This document shows, one piece after another, positions 9,343 to 17,686 of a DNA stretch of 64,000 bases. The notes under the pieces are model-generated. The model ran no database searches, had not been told where the DNA came from, and saw nothing but the letters and a program-made list of their open reading frames with translations. Each line of letters opens with the position of its first letter. Within the stretch, counting starts at the first letter, position 1. This DNA is from Aromatoleum diolicum (lineage in GTDB: Bacteria; Pseudomonadota; Gammaproteobacteria; Burkholderiales; Rhodocyclaceae). Both the position numbers and the translations under genes were made by a program. The DNA lies in the NCBI RefSeq assembly GCF_012910955.1, contig NZ_WTVQ01000020.1:1-64000 (forward strand), in the 5' to 3' direction.

Positions 9343-10125
9343 ATGAACGCCACCCGCAAAACCGTCCTCCAGTCCTGCGTTCTGGCGCTGGCGCTGGCCG
9401 GCGGCCTGACCCAGCCGCATGAGGCGACAGCCCATTCGGAACATGCACAGCGCGCTGTCACCGCTCGCGCCGACCATGCTTCGCATGACGTCAATGCCCA
9501 CGCCGAGCACGCGGTCAAGCCTGAACATGCCGGCCACGCCAGCGCCACCTCCCCTGCGGATCATGCCAACCACGCGAATCATGCAGATCACGCCAAGCAC
9601 GCCGCCGCCGGGAAGAACGCGGAAGGCGTGAATGTGCGTTTCGCCGACGTCGCGCTGCTCGACCAGGACAGCCGCGAACGCCGCCTCAAGTCCGACGTCA
9701 TCGGCGACCGCATCGTCGTGATGGACTTCGTCTACACCAGTTGCACCACGGTGTGCCCGGTGGTCTCCGCGATCATGAGCGAAGTCCAGAGCAAGCTCGG
9801 CGCGCGCGTCGGCCGCGACGTCGCGCTGGTGTCGATGACGGTGGACCCGGTCCGCGACACCCCGGCCCGGCTGCGCGATTACGCGCGCTCGCGCGGCGCA
9901 GGGCCGGGGTGGTCGTGGCTCACCGGCAGCACCACGGCGATCAACGACACCCTCAAGGGGCTCGGCACCTGGACGCCGGACTTCGAGGATCACCCGGTCG
10001 TGATGATGGTCGGCGACGGCCGCAGCGGCCAATGGACACGTTTCTACGGCTTTGCCGATCCCGCCGCGCTGGTGGCCCAGGTCGAATCGCTTACCGCGGC
10101 GCGTGGCGCCACTGCCAAGGAGTAG
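9343..10125 (+). CDS. SCO1/SenC copper chaperone with His-rich linker
   Basis: A 260-residue exported thioredoxin-fold protein. The copper-binding CxxxC is in SCTTVCP near residue 133, and the distal conserved His is in FEDHPVV near residue 220. TVDPVRDTP is typical of SCO1. Between the signal peptide and the SCO domain (residues about 28-85) is an unusual His-rich stretch with many DHA/EHA/NHA units, likely a metal-buffering tail. The ATG at 9343 is chosen for GAGGAG at ideal spacing; ATGs at 9310 and 9340 are also in frame, the first overlapping the upstream stop. SCO proteins deliver copper to oxidases, here presumably to the giant multicopper oxidase. Confidence 0.88.
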   Translation: MNATRKTVLQSCVLALALAGGLTQPHEATAHSEHAQRAVTARADHASHDVNAHAEHAVKPEHAGHASATSPADHANHANHADHAKHAAAGKNAEGVNVRFADVALLDQDSRERRLKSDVIGDRIVVMDFVYTSCTTVCPVVSAIMSEVQSKLGARVGRDVALVSMTVDPVRDTPARLRDYARSRGAGPGWSWLTGSTTAINDTLKGLGTWTPDFEDHPVVMMVGDGRSGQWTRFYGFADPAALVAQVESLTAARGATAKE

Positions 10126-10129
10126 GACC

Positions 10130-10855
10130 ATGAACATTGCACGCTCGATCACCGCCGCTTCGGCTTCCGTTTCCGCTTCTGCATTGACCCTCGCCGTCGC
10201 GCTTGCCCTCGCGCTTCAGGGCGGCGCCGCGTTCGCGCACGGCAAGGATCATCCCGAGGCGGGCGCCGCGGCGGCGTCGCAGCCCTCCGCCACCAAGGCG
10301 GCCCCGGTGGCGCAGCCGGTGTCGGCGGGCACGCGCGATGCGCGCGCCTACTTTTCCGACACCCTGTTGCTGACGCAGGACGGCCGGCAGGTGAAGTTCT
10401 ACAGCGACGTGCTGAAGGACCGCGTCGTGTTGCTGAACGTGGTGTTCACCAATTGCAAGGATGCGTGCCCGCTGATCACGCGCAAGCTCAAGGAAGTGCG
10501 CGCCGCGCTCGGCGAGCCGCTCGCGAGCAAGGTGCATTTCATCTCGATCAGTTCCGATCCCGAAAAGGATTCGCCGCAGGCGCTGAAGGCCTTCGCCGCG
10601 AAGAACGAAGCCGACAATCCGAACTGGACCTTCCTCACCGGCGACAAGGCGAACGTCGATTTCGTGCTCGCACGCCTCGGTCAGCTGGGCGAGAGCCCCG
10701 AAGGGCACTCGACCCTGCTGATTGCCGGTGACGTCGGCGCCAAGCGCTGGAACAAGATCCGCCCGGATGCCGCGCCGGTCGCGATCGCCGAGCGCCTGAA
10801 AATGCTCGCCGATCCGGTCGCAAGCGCCGCGCTGAACGCGGGCGCGGGCAAGTAA
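10130..10855 (+). CDS. Second SCO1/SenC copper chaperone
   Basis: A 241-residue exported protein, 4 nt after the first SCO gene. The signal peptide is long and Ala/Ser-rich, ending near AFAHGKDHPE. The copper motif NCKDACP is at about residue 108, ISSDPEKDSP matches the family, and the distal His is in SPEGHSTLL near residue 198. It lacks the His-rich linker of its neighbour, so the two are diverged paralogues that may have different roles, for example copper delivery and thiol reduction. ATG follows AGGACC, a weak site consistent with translational coupling. Confidence 0.88.
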   Translation: MNIARSITAASASVSASALTLAVALALALQGGAAFAHGKDHPEAGAAAASQPSATKAAPVAQPVSAGTRDARAYFSDTLLLTQDGRQVKFYSDVLKDRVVLLNVVFTNCKDACPLITRKLKEVRAALGEPLASKVHFISISSDPEKDSPQALKAFAAKNEADNPNWTFLTGDKANVDFVLARLGQLGESPEGHSTLLIAGDVGAKRWNKIRPDAAPVAIAERLKMLADPVASAALNAGAGK

Positions 10856-10860
10856 CGATC

Positions 10861-12447
10861 ATGGCGAGCCGCCGCATCTTCCATTGCCTCGGTGTTGCCG
10901 CCGCGCTGACATGCGCCGCGGGCACCGCTGCCGCAATCGAACTGTCGGCCTCGGAGCGTGCCGGCAAGCGGATCTTTCTCGAAGGTCGCAGCGCGACGGG
11001 CAGCAGCATCGCCGCCCGCGTCGGCGCAGGCGACACCGCGATGCCGGGAACGGTGGTGCCGTGCGCGAACTGCCACGGCGCCGACGGGCGCGGCCGCCGC
11101 GAAGGCGGCGTGCGTCCCTCCGACATTACGTGGCGGCGGCTCGCCACCCCCTACGGCCAGCGCCTCGAAAGCGGGCGCGAGCATCCCGCCTACGACGCCG
11201 CCAGCCTCGCGCGCGCCGTCAGCCACGGTGTCGACCCCGCCGGCAACCGGCTCGACCCGGCGATGCCGCGCTTCGTGATGTCGGCGCGCGACCTCGAGGA
11301 TCTCACCGCGTATCTGAAGCGGCTCGAGGACGATCGCGACCCCGGCCTCCTCGAGGACGTGCTGCGCCTCGGCACGCTGCAGCCCGCGAGCGGCCCGCTC
11401 GCCGAACTCGGCGGCACCGTTACCGCGGTGCTGCGCGGCGCGATCGACGCCGTCAATGCCGACGGCGGCATCCACGGCCGGCGTGTCGAACTGATCGTTG
11501 CCGACGCGGGCAGCGACGCCGCGGCGGGTGAGGCGGCGCTGCGTCGCCTGGTCGAGCAGGACAAGGTCTTCGCGGTGCTCGCGCCGCTCGCGCCGGCGCT
11601 CGACGGCAGGCTCGGCGAACTGGCCGACGCCGCGCGCATTCCGCTGGTCGGACCGCTTGCCCAGCTGGCAAGCGGTGGCGGCCGTTTCGTGTTCGACCCC
11701 CTGCCCGGATTGGGCGAACAGCTCGGCGCGCTCGGCGAATACGCCGCGACGACGCTGAAGCTCGGCAATCCGCCCGCCGCGATCGTGCACCCCGACGACC
11801 GCCGTAGCGCCAGCCTCGCGACCGCACTCGCCGAGCGCCTTGGCCGTCGCGGCTGGTCGCAGGTGCGCGCGTATGCCTACGCTCCCGGCGCCTTCGATGC
11901 CGCCGGGGCGGGCACGGCACTGGCCGGGCAGGGGGCGAAGGCCGTGTTCTTCGTCGGCCGCGACGACGATTTCGGCGCCCTCGCGGCGCAGAAATCCGTG
12001 CAGAAGTCTGCGCCGTGGCTGTTCGCCGCGGCGACCCAGGTCGGGCCGGCGGCGCTCAAGCTCGCCCCCGCGCAGGCCGAACGCGTGTTCGTCGCCTACC
12101 CGACGCTGCCGCAGGACTGGTCCCCGCAGGGGGCCGGCTTGCTGCGGGCGATGCGCGAGCGCAGCGGCGTGGGCGAGCGGCACCCGGCTTTCCAGGTCGG
12201 CGCGTACGCCGCGGCGCTGGTGATGATCGAAGGGCTCAAGCGCGCCGGGCGCGACGCGAGCCGCGAAAAACTGGTCGCCGCGCTGGAGAACCTGCACGGC
12301 TTCCAGACCGGGCTGACGCCGGCGATCGGCTTCGGGCCGGGGCAGCGGGTCGGCGCGCCGGGGGCGCACATCGTCGCGGTCGACGCGGCCAAACGCACGT
12401 TCCGTCCGACGGGCCGCTACGTCCGGCTGGACACGACGCAAGAGTGA
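10861..12447 (+). CDS. Cytochrome c fused to periplasmic substrate-binding domain
   Basis: A 528-residue exported protein. After the signal peptide (residues 1-25) comes a class I cytochrome c domain with one haem site CANCH at residues 67-71 and a likely axial Met in MPRFVM near residue 137. From about residue 180 the protein matches the type 1 periplasmic-binding fold (ABC branched-chain amino-acid receptor type), with VLRGAIDAVNADGGIHGR and AYAAALVMIEGLKRAG as family-like stretches. No ABC transporter genes are nearby. Such a fusion suggests a redox partner that docks on or senses a ligand. It starts 5 nt after the second SCO gene. Electron acceptor from the oxidase pathway is inference. 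Confidence 0.82.
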   Translation: MASRRIFHCLGVAAALTCAAGTAAAIELSASERAGKRIFLEGRSATGSSIAARVGAGDTAMPGTVVPCANCHGADGRGRREGGVRPSDITWRRLATPYGQRLESGREHPAYDAASLARAVSHGVDPAGNRLDPAMPRFVMSARDLEDLTAYLKRLEDDRDPGLLEDVLRLGTLQPASGPLAELGGTVTAVLRGAIDAVNADGGIHGRRVELIVADAGSDAAAGEAALRRLVEQDKVFAVLAPLAPALDGRLGELADAARIPLVGPLAQLASGGGRFVFDPLPGLGEQLGALGEYAATTLKLGNPPAAIVHPDDRRSASLATALAERLGRRGWSQVRAYAYAPGAFDAAGAGTALAGQGAKAVFFVGRDDDFGALAAQKSVQKSAPWLFAAATQVGPAALKLAPAQAERVFVAYPTLPQDWSPQGAGLLRAMRERSGVGERHPAFQVGAYAAALVMIEGLKRAGRDASREKLVAALENLHGFQTGLTPAIGFGPGQRVGAPGAHIVAVDAAKRTFRPTGRYVRLDTTQE

Positions 12448-12460
12448 GGGAGGGAGCGCA

Positions 12461-13183
12461 GTGAGAGCGAACCAGGCACAGGGCAGGATCGCCGTGAAGG
12501 CGCGGGAAGGGAGAGAGGGACAGTCGCGTGCGGGCCGACGGTGGCTGCGTCGCGGGGCTGTGTTCGCCCTGTGCCTGGTTGTGGCTCTCAGCCTCGCCGT
12601 ACCGGCGATGGCGCAGGAAGTGGGCGTGGTCGCCCGCGTCAATGGATCGGACATCACCGTTTTCCGGCTGGAACGGCACTTCGAGGATTACCTCAAGCAG
12701 CAGGCGCGCAATGTCGCCGCGATCCGCAATCCGGAAGTCTTCAAGCGTCTCAAGCGCGAGGCCCTCGATCAGCTGATCGACAAGGAACTGCTGTGGCAGG
12801 AGGCGCAGCGCCGCGGCATCGTCGTCGACGACGCGGTGGTGCGCGAGGCGCGCGCCGGGATTGCATCCGGCTTCCGCACCCCCGAGGCGTTTCAGCGGCG
12901 CATGCAGGAGGCCGGCTTCGACGACGCCGCCTACGATGCCTATCTGCGCCGCGAACTCGCCTCCAGTCGGGCATTGAGCGAGCTGATCGGTCCGGTGAAA
13001 GTGTCCGACGAGGACGTGAAGCGCGTGCTCGCGCAGCAGTCGCCGCCCCCCGACATGCCCAAGGCCGCGGTCGAGGCGCAGGTGCGCGAGCAACTGCTCG
13101 CCGGCCGCCGTGCCGAAGCCAGCCGCGCAGCGCTGCAGCGACTGCGCACCGGCGCGCAAATCCAGACCTTGCAGCGGTTCTGA
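12461..13183 (+). CDS. SurA-like periplasmic chaperone without PPIase domain
   Basis: A 240-residue protein with a GTG start behind GAGGGAGGGAG. After a long basic N-tail and signal segment (about residues 28-51, ending AMAQ) it shows the SurA N-terminal chaperone pattern: VGVVARVNGSDIT, then EALDQLIDKELLWQEAQRRG and a C-terminal helix. No parvulin domain is present, and the protein ends about where one would begin. It is the last gene of the oxidase operon and probably helps fold or export an operon product (inference). Confidence 0.75.
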   Translation: MRANQAQGRIAVKAREGREGQSRAGRRWLRRGAVFALCLVVALSLAVPAMAQEVGVVARVNGSDITVFRLERHFEDYLKQQARNVAAIRNPEVFKRLKREALDQLIDKELLWQEAQRRGIVVDDAVVREARAGIASGFRTPEAFQRRMQEAGFDDAAYDAYLRRELASSRALSELIGPVKVSDEDVKRVLAQQSPPPDMPKAAVEAQVREQLLAGRRAEASRAALQRLRTGAQIQTLQRF

Positions 13184-13368
13184 CGGGGCACCCGACGCCA
13201 ATGCGCCCGACAGGGGCTTCGGTGGCGGTCGAGCATGGGGATACACCCGCTTTGGGGTGCGAACGGGCGTGGCGCAATGGGGCGCCCCCCACTTTCGGGG
13301 TCACGGTGCAAAAAAGCGTTTTGTTATTGAATCAACGGTCTGCGCAGAACCTGCAACTTTCTTTTGCG

Positions 13369-13384
13369 TGGCACGAAGCATGCT
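13369..13384 (+). promoter_or_regulatory. Sigma-54-like promoter P3 before the response regulator
   Basis: TGGCACGAAGCATGCT keeps a perfect -24 TGGCACG and the GG-N10-GC spacing, with one mismatch in the -12 TTGCW. It lies 68 nt before the regulator start. An AT-rich block (13310-13345) precedes it, and a GGGGCGCCCC palindrome sits at 13279-13288, but the GGGGAA/TTCCCC sites of P1 and P2 are absent. An overlapping weaker candidate begins at 13384. Confidence 0.6.
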
Positions 13385-13451
13385 GGCAAAGTTCATGCAC
13401 AACCTTCACCCGGTGCGAGTCACCCACGGGTTTCGGAGAAAGGAACATTAC

Positions 13452-14003
13452 ATGCCAGCGGCGAAACGAGTGCTGATTGTCGAGGACGAGGAAATCCTCG
13501 CCGGCAATCTCAAAGCTCACCTGGAGCGCGCATCCTGCAATGCGCGGATCGCTGCCGACGGTGCCAGCGCGATCCGCGTTTTTGACGACTTCGCCCCCGA
13601 CGTGCTGGTCCTCGATTACCGCCTGCCGGACATGAACGGCTTCGAGGTGCTCGATGCGATCCGTTGCCGCTGCAGCCTGTGCGAATGCGTACTGATGACC
13701 GGCCACCCGACCAGCGAGGTGTATAGCGGCGCCGCCGAACGTGGCATCCGGCACATCCTGTTCAAGCCGTTCCCGATGCTCGAACTGTCGAGACTGGTGT
13801 GCGCGACCGCGCCGTTCCTGCTCGCCGGTCCGCTGCATGGCGACCTTGCGCCGCACGATACGCACCTGCCGGTGCCGGGGGAACGCCGCCACAACACGCG
13901 GCGCGGTTTCCCGATGCGCCTATTCGACGGGACTTGGTTGTATGCTGATCGTCGTCACCCCGTCGGCATGAGTCCGGACGAAGACAAGAGCGACGGGGAC
14001 TGA
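13452..14003 (+). CDS. Stand-alone response regulator receiver protein
   Basis: A 183-residue protein with one CheY-like receiver domain (about residues 5-120). VLIVEDEE gives the acidic pair, VLVLDYRLPDMNGFEVL contains the phosphoacceptor Asp near residue 53, and the conserved Lys is in LFKPF. The C-terminal 60 residues are low-complexity and show no DNA-binding helix-turn-helix, so output is probably by protein contact. The ATG follows GAAAGGAAC. It has its own sigma-54-like promoter and sits between the oxidase and secretion operons. No partner kinase is adjacent. It cannot itself be the sigma-54 activator, since it has no AAA+ domain. Confidence 0.82.
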   Translation: MPAAKRVLIVEDEEILAGNLKAHLERASCNARIAADGASAIRVFDDFAPDVLVLDYRLPDMNGFEVLDAIRCRCSLCECVLMTGHPTSEVYSGAAERGIRHILFKPFPMLELSRLVCATAPFLLAGPLHGDLAPHDTHLPVPGERRHNTRRGFPMRLFDGTWLYADRRHPVGMSPDEDKSDGD

Positions 14004-14097
14004 AGCGCTGCAAGACTGAAGCAATGAACGATGCGGCGGCCACGTGATCGCCGCGACGCGAAGCCGCTCATGACGAGCGGACTTGAGGGTTCTGCCA

Positions 14098-15819
14098 ATG
14101 GATCACCTTCCTGTCTCTGCCATGTGTGCGACACATGACCAGGCGCCGGCCGCGCGCCTTGACGTGGCCTTGTTGCGTGCTGCGCGCGAGCGCGCCGCGG
14201 TGCAGGGGCGGCGCGTGATCGACGAGCTCGAAGAGCAGGCCGCTCTCGAACCGGGCGAATTCGTCCGCCGTCTCGGCGCGACGCTGCATTACCCGGTGAT
14301 GGACGGCGAACTGCTGTTTGCCAGCGCCCCGGATTTTGCGCGCGTGCCGCTGGCCGAGGCGCTGAAGCACGAGTTCGTGATGGTGCGGCGCCCCGACGAC
14401 CCGGCGGGCGTCGTCGTCGGCGTGTTCTCGGACCCCTTCGATGGCGGGCGCCTCGCGTGGATCGACGAACGCCTCGGCAGTGCGTCGCTCTGTCTGGTGC
14501 ATCCGGCCGACCTCGCCGCCTATCTCGCGCGCCACGAGGAAGATTTCCACGCCGTCGACTCGCTGGCCGCCGGCGCTGACGAAACCGCCGAAGCGGAAGA
14601 CATCGAAACGCTGTCCCTGGCGCGCATCAGCGAGGATTCCAGTGTCGTCGTCAAACTGGTCAATTCGACCCTCTACGACGCCCTCAAGCTGCACGCCAGC
14701 GACATCCACCTCGGCGTCACCGGCACCGGGCTGGTGATCAAGTACCGCATCGACGGCGTGCTCAACACCGCCAGCCGGGTGCATGGCGCCGAAGTCGCCG
14801 AGCAGGTGATCTCGCGCGTCAAGGTGATGGCCGAACTCGACATCGCCGAAAAGCGCGTGCCGCAGGACGGCCGCTTCAAGGTCGCGATCAAGGGCCGCCA
14901 GATCGACTTCCGCGTCTCGATCATGCCCAGCATCTTCGGCGAGGACGCGGTGCTGCGCGTGCTCGACAAGCAGGATCTGGCCGACCAGATCCACGGCGTG
15001 CGCCTCGACGCGCTCGGTTTCGAGGCCTCGGTGATGCGCACCCTGCGCCGCCTCGCCAGCGAACCCTACGGCATGGTGCTGGTGACCGGCCCCACCGGCA
15101 GCGGCAAGACGACGACGCTGTACGCGATGCTCACCGAGATCAACCGCGGCGTGGACAAGATCATCACCATCGAGGATCCGGTCGAATACCAGCTCCCCGG
15201 CGTGCTGCAGATCCCGGTCAACGAGAAAAAGGGCCTCACCTTCGCGCGCGGCCTGCGCTCGATCCTGCGCCACGACCCGGACAAGATCATGGTCGGCGAA
15301 ATCCGCGACCCCGACACCGCGCAGATCGCGGTGCAGTCGGCGCTCACCGGCCACCTGGTGTTCACGACCATCCACGCCAACAACGTGTTCGACGTCATCG
15401 GCCGCTTCGTGCAGATGGAGGTCGACCCCTACAGCTTCGTCTCGGCGCTCAACGGCATCCTCGCGCAGCGCCTGATCCGCCTGTCCTGCCCGGCCTGCGC
15501 CGTCGAAGTCACGCCGGGCGACGACGAACTGCTCGCCTCCGGCCTCAACCCCTCCGACATCAAGGGCTACCGCTTCGTGCACAGCCCCGGCTGCGGCCGC
15601 TGTCGCGGCACCGGCTACAAGGGGCGGACGGCGATCGCGGAATTGCTGCTGCTCGACGACGAATTGCGCCAGACCATCATCGATCGCCAGCCGATCTCGC
15701 GCCTCAAGGAACTGGCGCGGCGGCGTGGCCTGCGCCTGCTGCGCGAATCGGCGCTGGACCTCGTGCGCGAAGGCAAGACCACGCTGGAGGAGATCAACCG
15801 TGTCACTTTTGTCGCGTGA
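14098..15819 (+). CDS. gspE: GspE/PilB-type secretion ATPase
   Basis: A 573-residue assembly ATPase. An N-terminal GspE domain is followed by the motor domain, with Walker A GPTGSGKTTT near residue 330, the Asp box, Walker B IMVGEIRDPDTAQ near 397 and the His box LVFTTIHAN. A zinc-binding module, CPAC with CGRCRGTGYKGR, spans about 463-505. It powers pseudopilus assembly in type II secretion or type IV pili. The ATG at 14098 follows GAGGG at 8 nt. It begins a nine-gene operon whose next gene overlaps by 20 nt. No GspF platform protein is present, so the ATPase must work with one encoded elsewhere. Confidence 0.9.
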   Translation: MDHLPVSAMCATHDQAPAARLDVALLRAARERAAVQGRRVIDELEEQAALEPGEFVRRLGATLHYPVMDGELLFASAPDFARVPLAEALKHEFVMVRRPDDPAGVVVGVFSDPFDGGRLAWIDERLGSASLCLVHPADLAAYLARHEEDFHAVDSLAAGADETAEAEDIETLSLARISEDSSVVVKLVNSTLYDALKLHASDIHLGVTGTGLVIKYRIDGVLNTASRVHGAEVAEQVISRVKVMAELDIAEKRVPQDGRFKVAIKGRQIDFRVSIMPSIFGEDAVLRVLDKQDLADQIHGVRLDALGFEASVMRTLRRLASEPYGMVLVTGPTGSGKTTTLYAMLTEINRGVDKIITIEDPVEYQLPGVLQIPVNEKKGLTFARGLRSILRHDPDKIMVGEIRDPDTAQIAVQSALTGHLVFTTIHANNVFDVIGRFVQMEVDPYSFVSALNGILAQRLIRLSCPACAVEVTPGDDELLASGLNPSDIKGYRFVHSPGCGRCRGTGYKGRTAIAELLLLDDELRQTIIDRQPISRLKELARRRGLRLLRESALDLVREGKTTLEEINRVTFVA

Positions 15820-16612
15820 GCGTTACCTCGCGGTCATCACCCCGACGCGCGTGAGCCTGCTGCGCGGCCGCGGTCGTGGCGCCGTCGATGCGCTCGGCAG
15901 TGTCGCGTGCGCCGGCGACAGCGCGGGCTGGACCGCCGCTGCCGACGCCTTGCAGCGCCTGCTGACCGAATCCGGTGTACATCGCGGCGAACTGGAGGTG
16001 GTGCTGTCGAGCCATTTCGCCCGTTTCCGCCTGGTGGCGTGGAGCGACGCGATCGGCTCGCCAGACGAACTCGAGGCCTACGCGCGCATCGGTTTCGAGG
16101 AGGTGTACGGCCCGGTCGCCGCCGGCTGGGCGCTGCGGGTGTCACCCGAATCTGCCGGGCGGCCGCGTCTGGCCGCCGCGATCGAGCAGGCGCTGCTCGA
16201 CCGTCTGCACGGCCTCGCACAAAGCGCAGGGCTGAACCTGGTGTCCGTGCAGCCGCATCTGATGGCGGCCTACAACCGCCTGTTGCCGCGCCTGCGGCGC
16301 GACGATTTCCTGTTCGCCGTGGCCGAACCCGGCCGCTGCAGCGTGCTGCTGGCGCGCGCCGGGCGCTGGGTCAGTGTGCGTTCGAGTGCCGCCGACGACT
16401 CCGAGGGCGCGGTGGCGGCACTGCTCGAGCGCGAGTGCGAACTCCACGGCCTCGCCGGCGAGGCCATGCCGCCGGTGTATGTGCACGCGCCGGGGCGTCC
16501 GCAGGGGGCCTGGCGGCCGGTGCATGGCGCCGCGCCGCAAGCGCTGGCGATCGGCGCGCCCGCCGCGGCGACGTCCGACCCCTGGCTCGACATGGCACTG
16601 GCGGTGGCCTGA
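15800..16612 (+). CDS. PilM/GspL-like assembly protein
   Basis: A 270-residue protein starting at a GTG (after GGAGGA) inside the end of the ATPase gene. It looks like a divergent actin-like (PilM/MshI/GspL cytoplasmic) domain: a short N-terminal strand set RYLAVITPTRVSLLRG, a central region, and LNLVSVQPHLMAAYNRL, which resembles the family's second subdomain. No transmembrane segment is visible. Position between the ATPase and PilN/PilO-like genes supports the call more than sequence does. Its 3' end overlaps the next start by 1 nt. Confidence 0.65.
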   Translation: MSLLSRERYLAVITPTRVSLLRGRGRGAVDALGSVACAGDSAGWTAAADALQRLLTESGVHRGELEVVLSSHFARFRLVAWSDAIGSPDELEAYARIGFEEVYGPVAAGWALRVSPESAGRPRLAAAIEQALLDRLHGLAQSAGLNLVSVQPHLMAAYNRLLPRLRRDDFLFAVAEPGRCSVLLARAGRWVSVRSSAADDSEGAVAALLERECELHGLAGEAMPPVYVHAPGRPQGAWRPVHGAAPQALAIGAPAAATSDPWLDMALAVA

Positions 16613-17151
16613 TGCGCAGACTCGAACTCGACTTCCGTCGTCGCCCCCGGCCCAGTGCGGCAGGGTGGGGGCTGCTCGCCTGCGGTGTGATCGCGCTGGC
16701 TGCCGTGCTGGGGGTCGAACGACAGTTTGCCGCCGATACCGCCACCCACGAAGCCACCGTGCGCCGCATCGAACAGACCCTGCCGGGCGCGGCACAGGCA
16801 CCGCTGTCGGTGGCCGACACCCGGGCGCGTGACGCCTCGCTGGGCGACGTGCAGCGCGTGCAGGCGCAACTCAATCTGCCCTGGGGCGAACTCTTCGCCA
16901 CGCTCGAATCGCTCGCCAGTGCCGATGTCGCGCTGCTGGGGCTGACCCCCGATGCGCGCAAGCGCCAGGTGCGCATCTCGGCCGAAGCGCGCAACCTCGC
17001 GGCGATGCTCGAATTCCACCGCAAGCTCGAAGACAGCGCCGCCCTGCACGACGTGTCGCTGATCAGTCACGAAATTGCCGACGATGCGCAGGGGCAGCCG
17101 GTGCGCTTCAGCCTGGTCGCAGGATGGGTGATCGACAATGCGCGTCCATAG
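16612..17151 (+). CDS. PilN-like inner-membrane assembly protein
   Basis: A 179-residue bitopic protein. A basic cytoplasmic start (MRRLELDFRRRPRP) leads to one transmembrane helix at about residues 20-38, then a coiled-coil-like segment and a small ferredoxin-like periplasmic domain (VALLGLTPDARKRQVRISAEA). This is the PilN/GspL C-terminal architecture. The start overlaps the preceding stop (TGATG) and its end overlaps the PilO-like gene by 14 nt, so translation is probably coupled. Confidence 0.68.
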   Translation: MRRLELDFRRRPRPSAAGWGLLACGVIALAAVLGVERQFAADTATHEATVRRIEQTLPGAAQAPLSVADTRARDASLGDVQRVQAQLNLPWGELFATLESLASADVALLGLTPDARKRQVRISAEARNLAAMLEFHRKLEDSAALHDVSLISHEIADDAQGQPVRFSLVAGWVIDNARP

Positions 17152-17686
17152 ACTTACCGCCATCGAAGACGTGCGCCGCCTCGGCCTGCCCGGCCTGGCA
17201 GGGGCGCTGCTGCTGCTTGTTGCGATGGCCTGGACGCTGCTGTCGGTGTTGCCGGCGCGTGAGGCACGCGACCGCGCGCAGGCCAGTGCGCAGCGCGCCG
17301 AAGCGCGGCTCGCCAGCGTGCAGCGCGGTGAAGTGCCGGTCAGCGAGGCGCCGGGCCGGCTGCTGCAGGACTTTTTCGCCGGCCTGCCGGCCCAGCCCGG
17401 CGCGACGACCGCCATCGACCGCCTGTTTGCGGCCGCCGAGCAGGAACGCCTGTCGCTGGCGCGCGGCGAATACGCCCTCGTCGTCGAGCGTGACATGGCG
17501 CTGGCGCGCTACCAGATCCTGCTGCCGGTGCGCGGCGCCTATCCGCAGGTGCGCCGTTTCCTCGCCGGCGCGCTCGAAGCGGTGCCGGCGCTCGGTCTGG
17601 AAGACCTCGATCTGCAGCGCAAGCAGGTGTCCGATACCGAACTCGAAGGGCGCATCCGCATGACCCTGTATCTGTCGAGGCGCTGA
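17138..17686 (+). CDS. PilO/GspM-like inner-membrane assembly protein
   Basis: A 182-residue bitopic protein with a transmembrane helix at about residues 19-38, a helical linker rich in Ala/Arg/Glu (about 40-66), and a C-terminal alpha/beta domain with YQILLPVRGAYPQVRRFLAG, which resembles PilO. It would pair with the PilN-like protein to form the platform linking the ATPase to the secretin. Stop and next start are adjacent (TGATGG). Confidence 0.7.
   Translation: MRVHRLTAIEDVRRLGLPGLAGALLLLVAMAWTLLSVLPAREARDRAQASAQRAEARLASVQRGEVPVSEAPGRLLQDFFAGLPAQPGATTAIDRLFAAAEQERLSLARGEYALVVERDMALARYQILLPVRGAYPQVRRFLAGALEAVPALGLEDLDLQRKQVSDTELEGRIRMTLYLSRR

Noticed and set aside
7235-9448. Antisense frame (737 codons) opposite the propeller gene
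   Set aside because: No signal, domain or ribosome site; repeats mirror those of the sense propeller.
13384-13399. Second GG-N10-GC sigma-54-like element overlapping P3
   Set aside because: TGGCAAAGTTCATGCA matches the consensus less well than the site at 13369.
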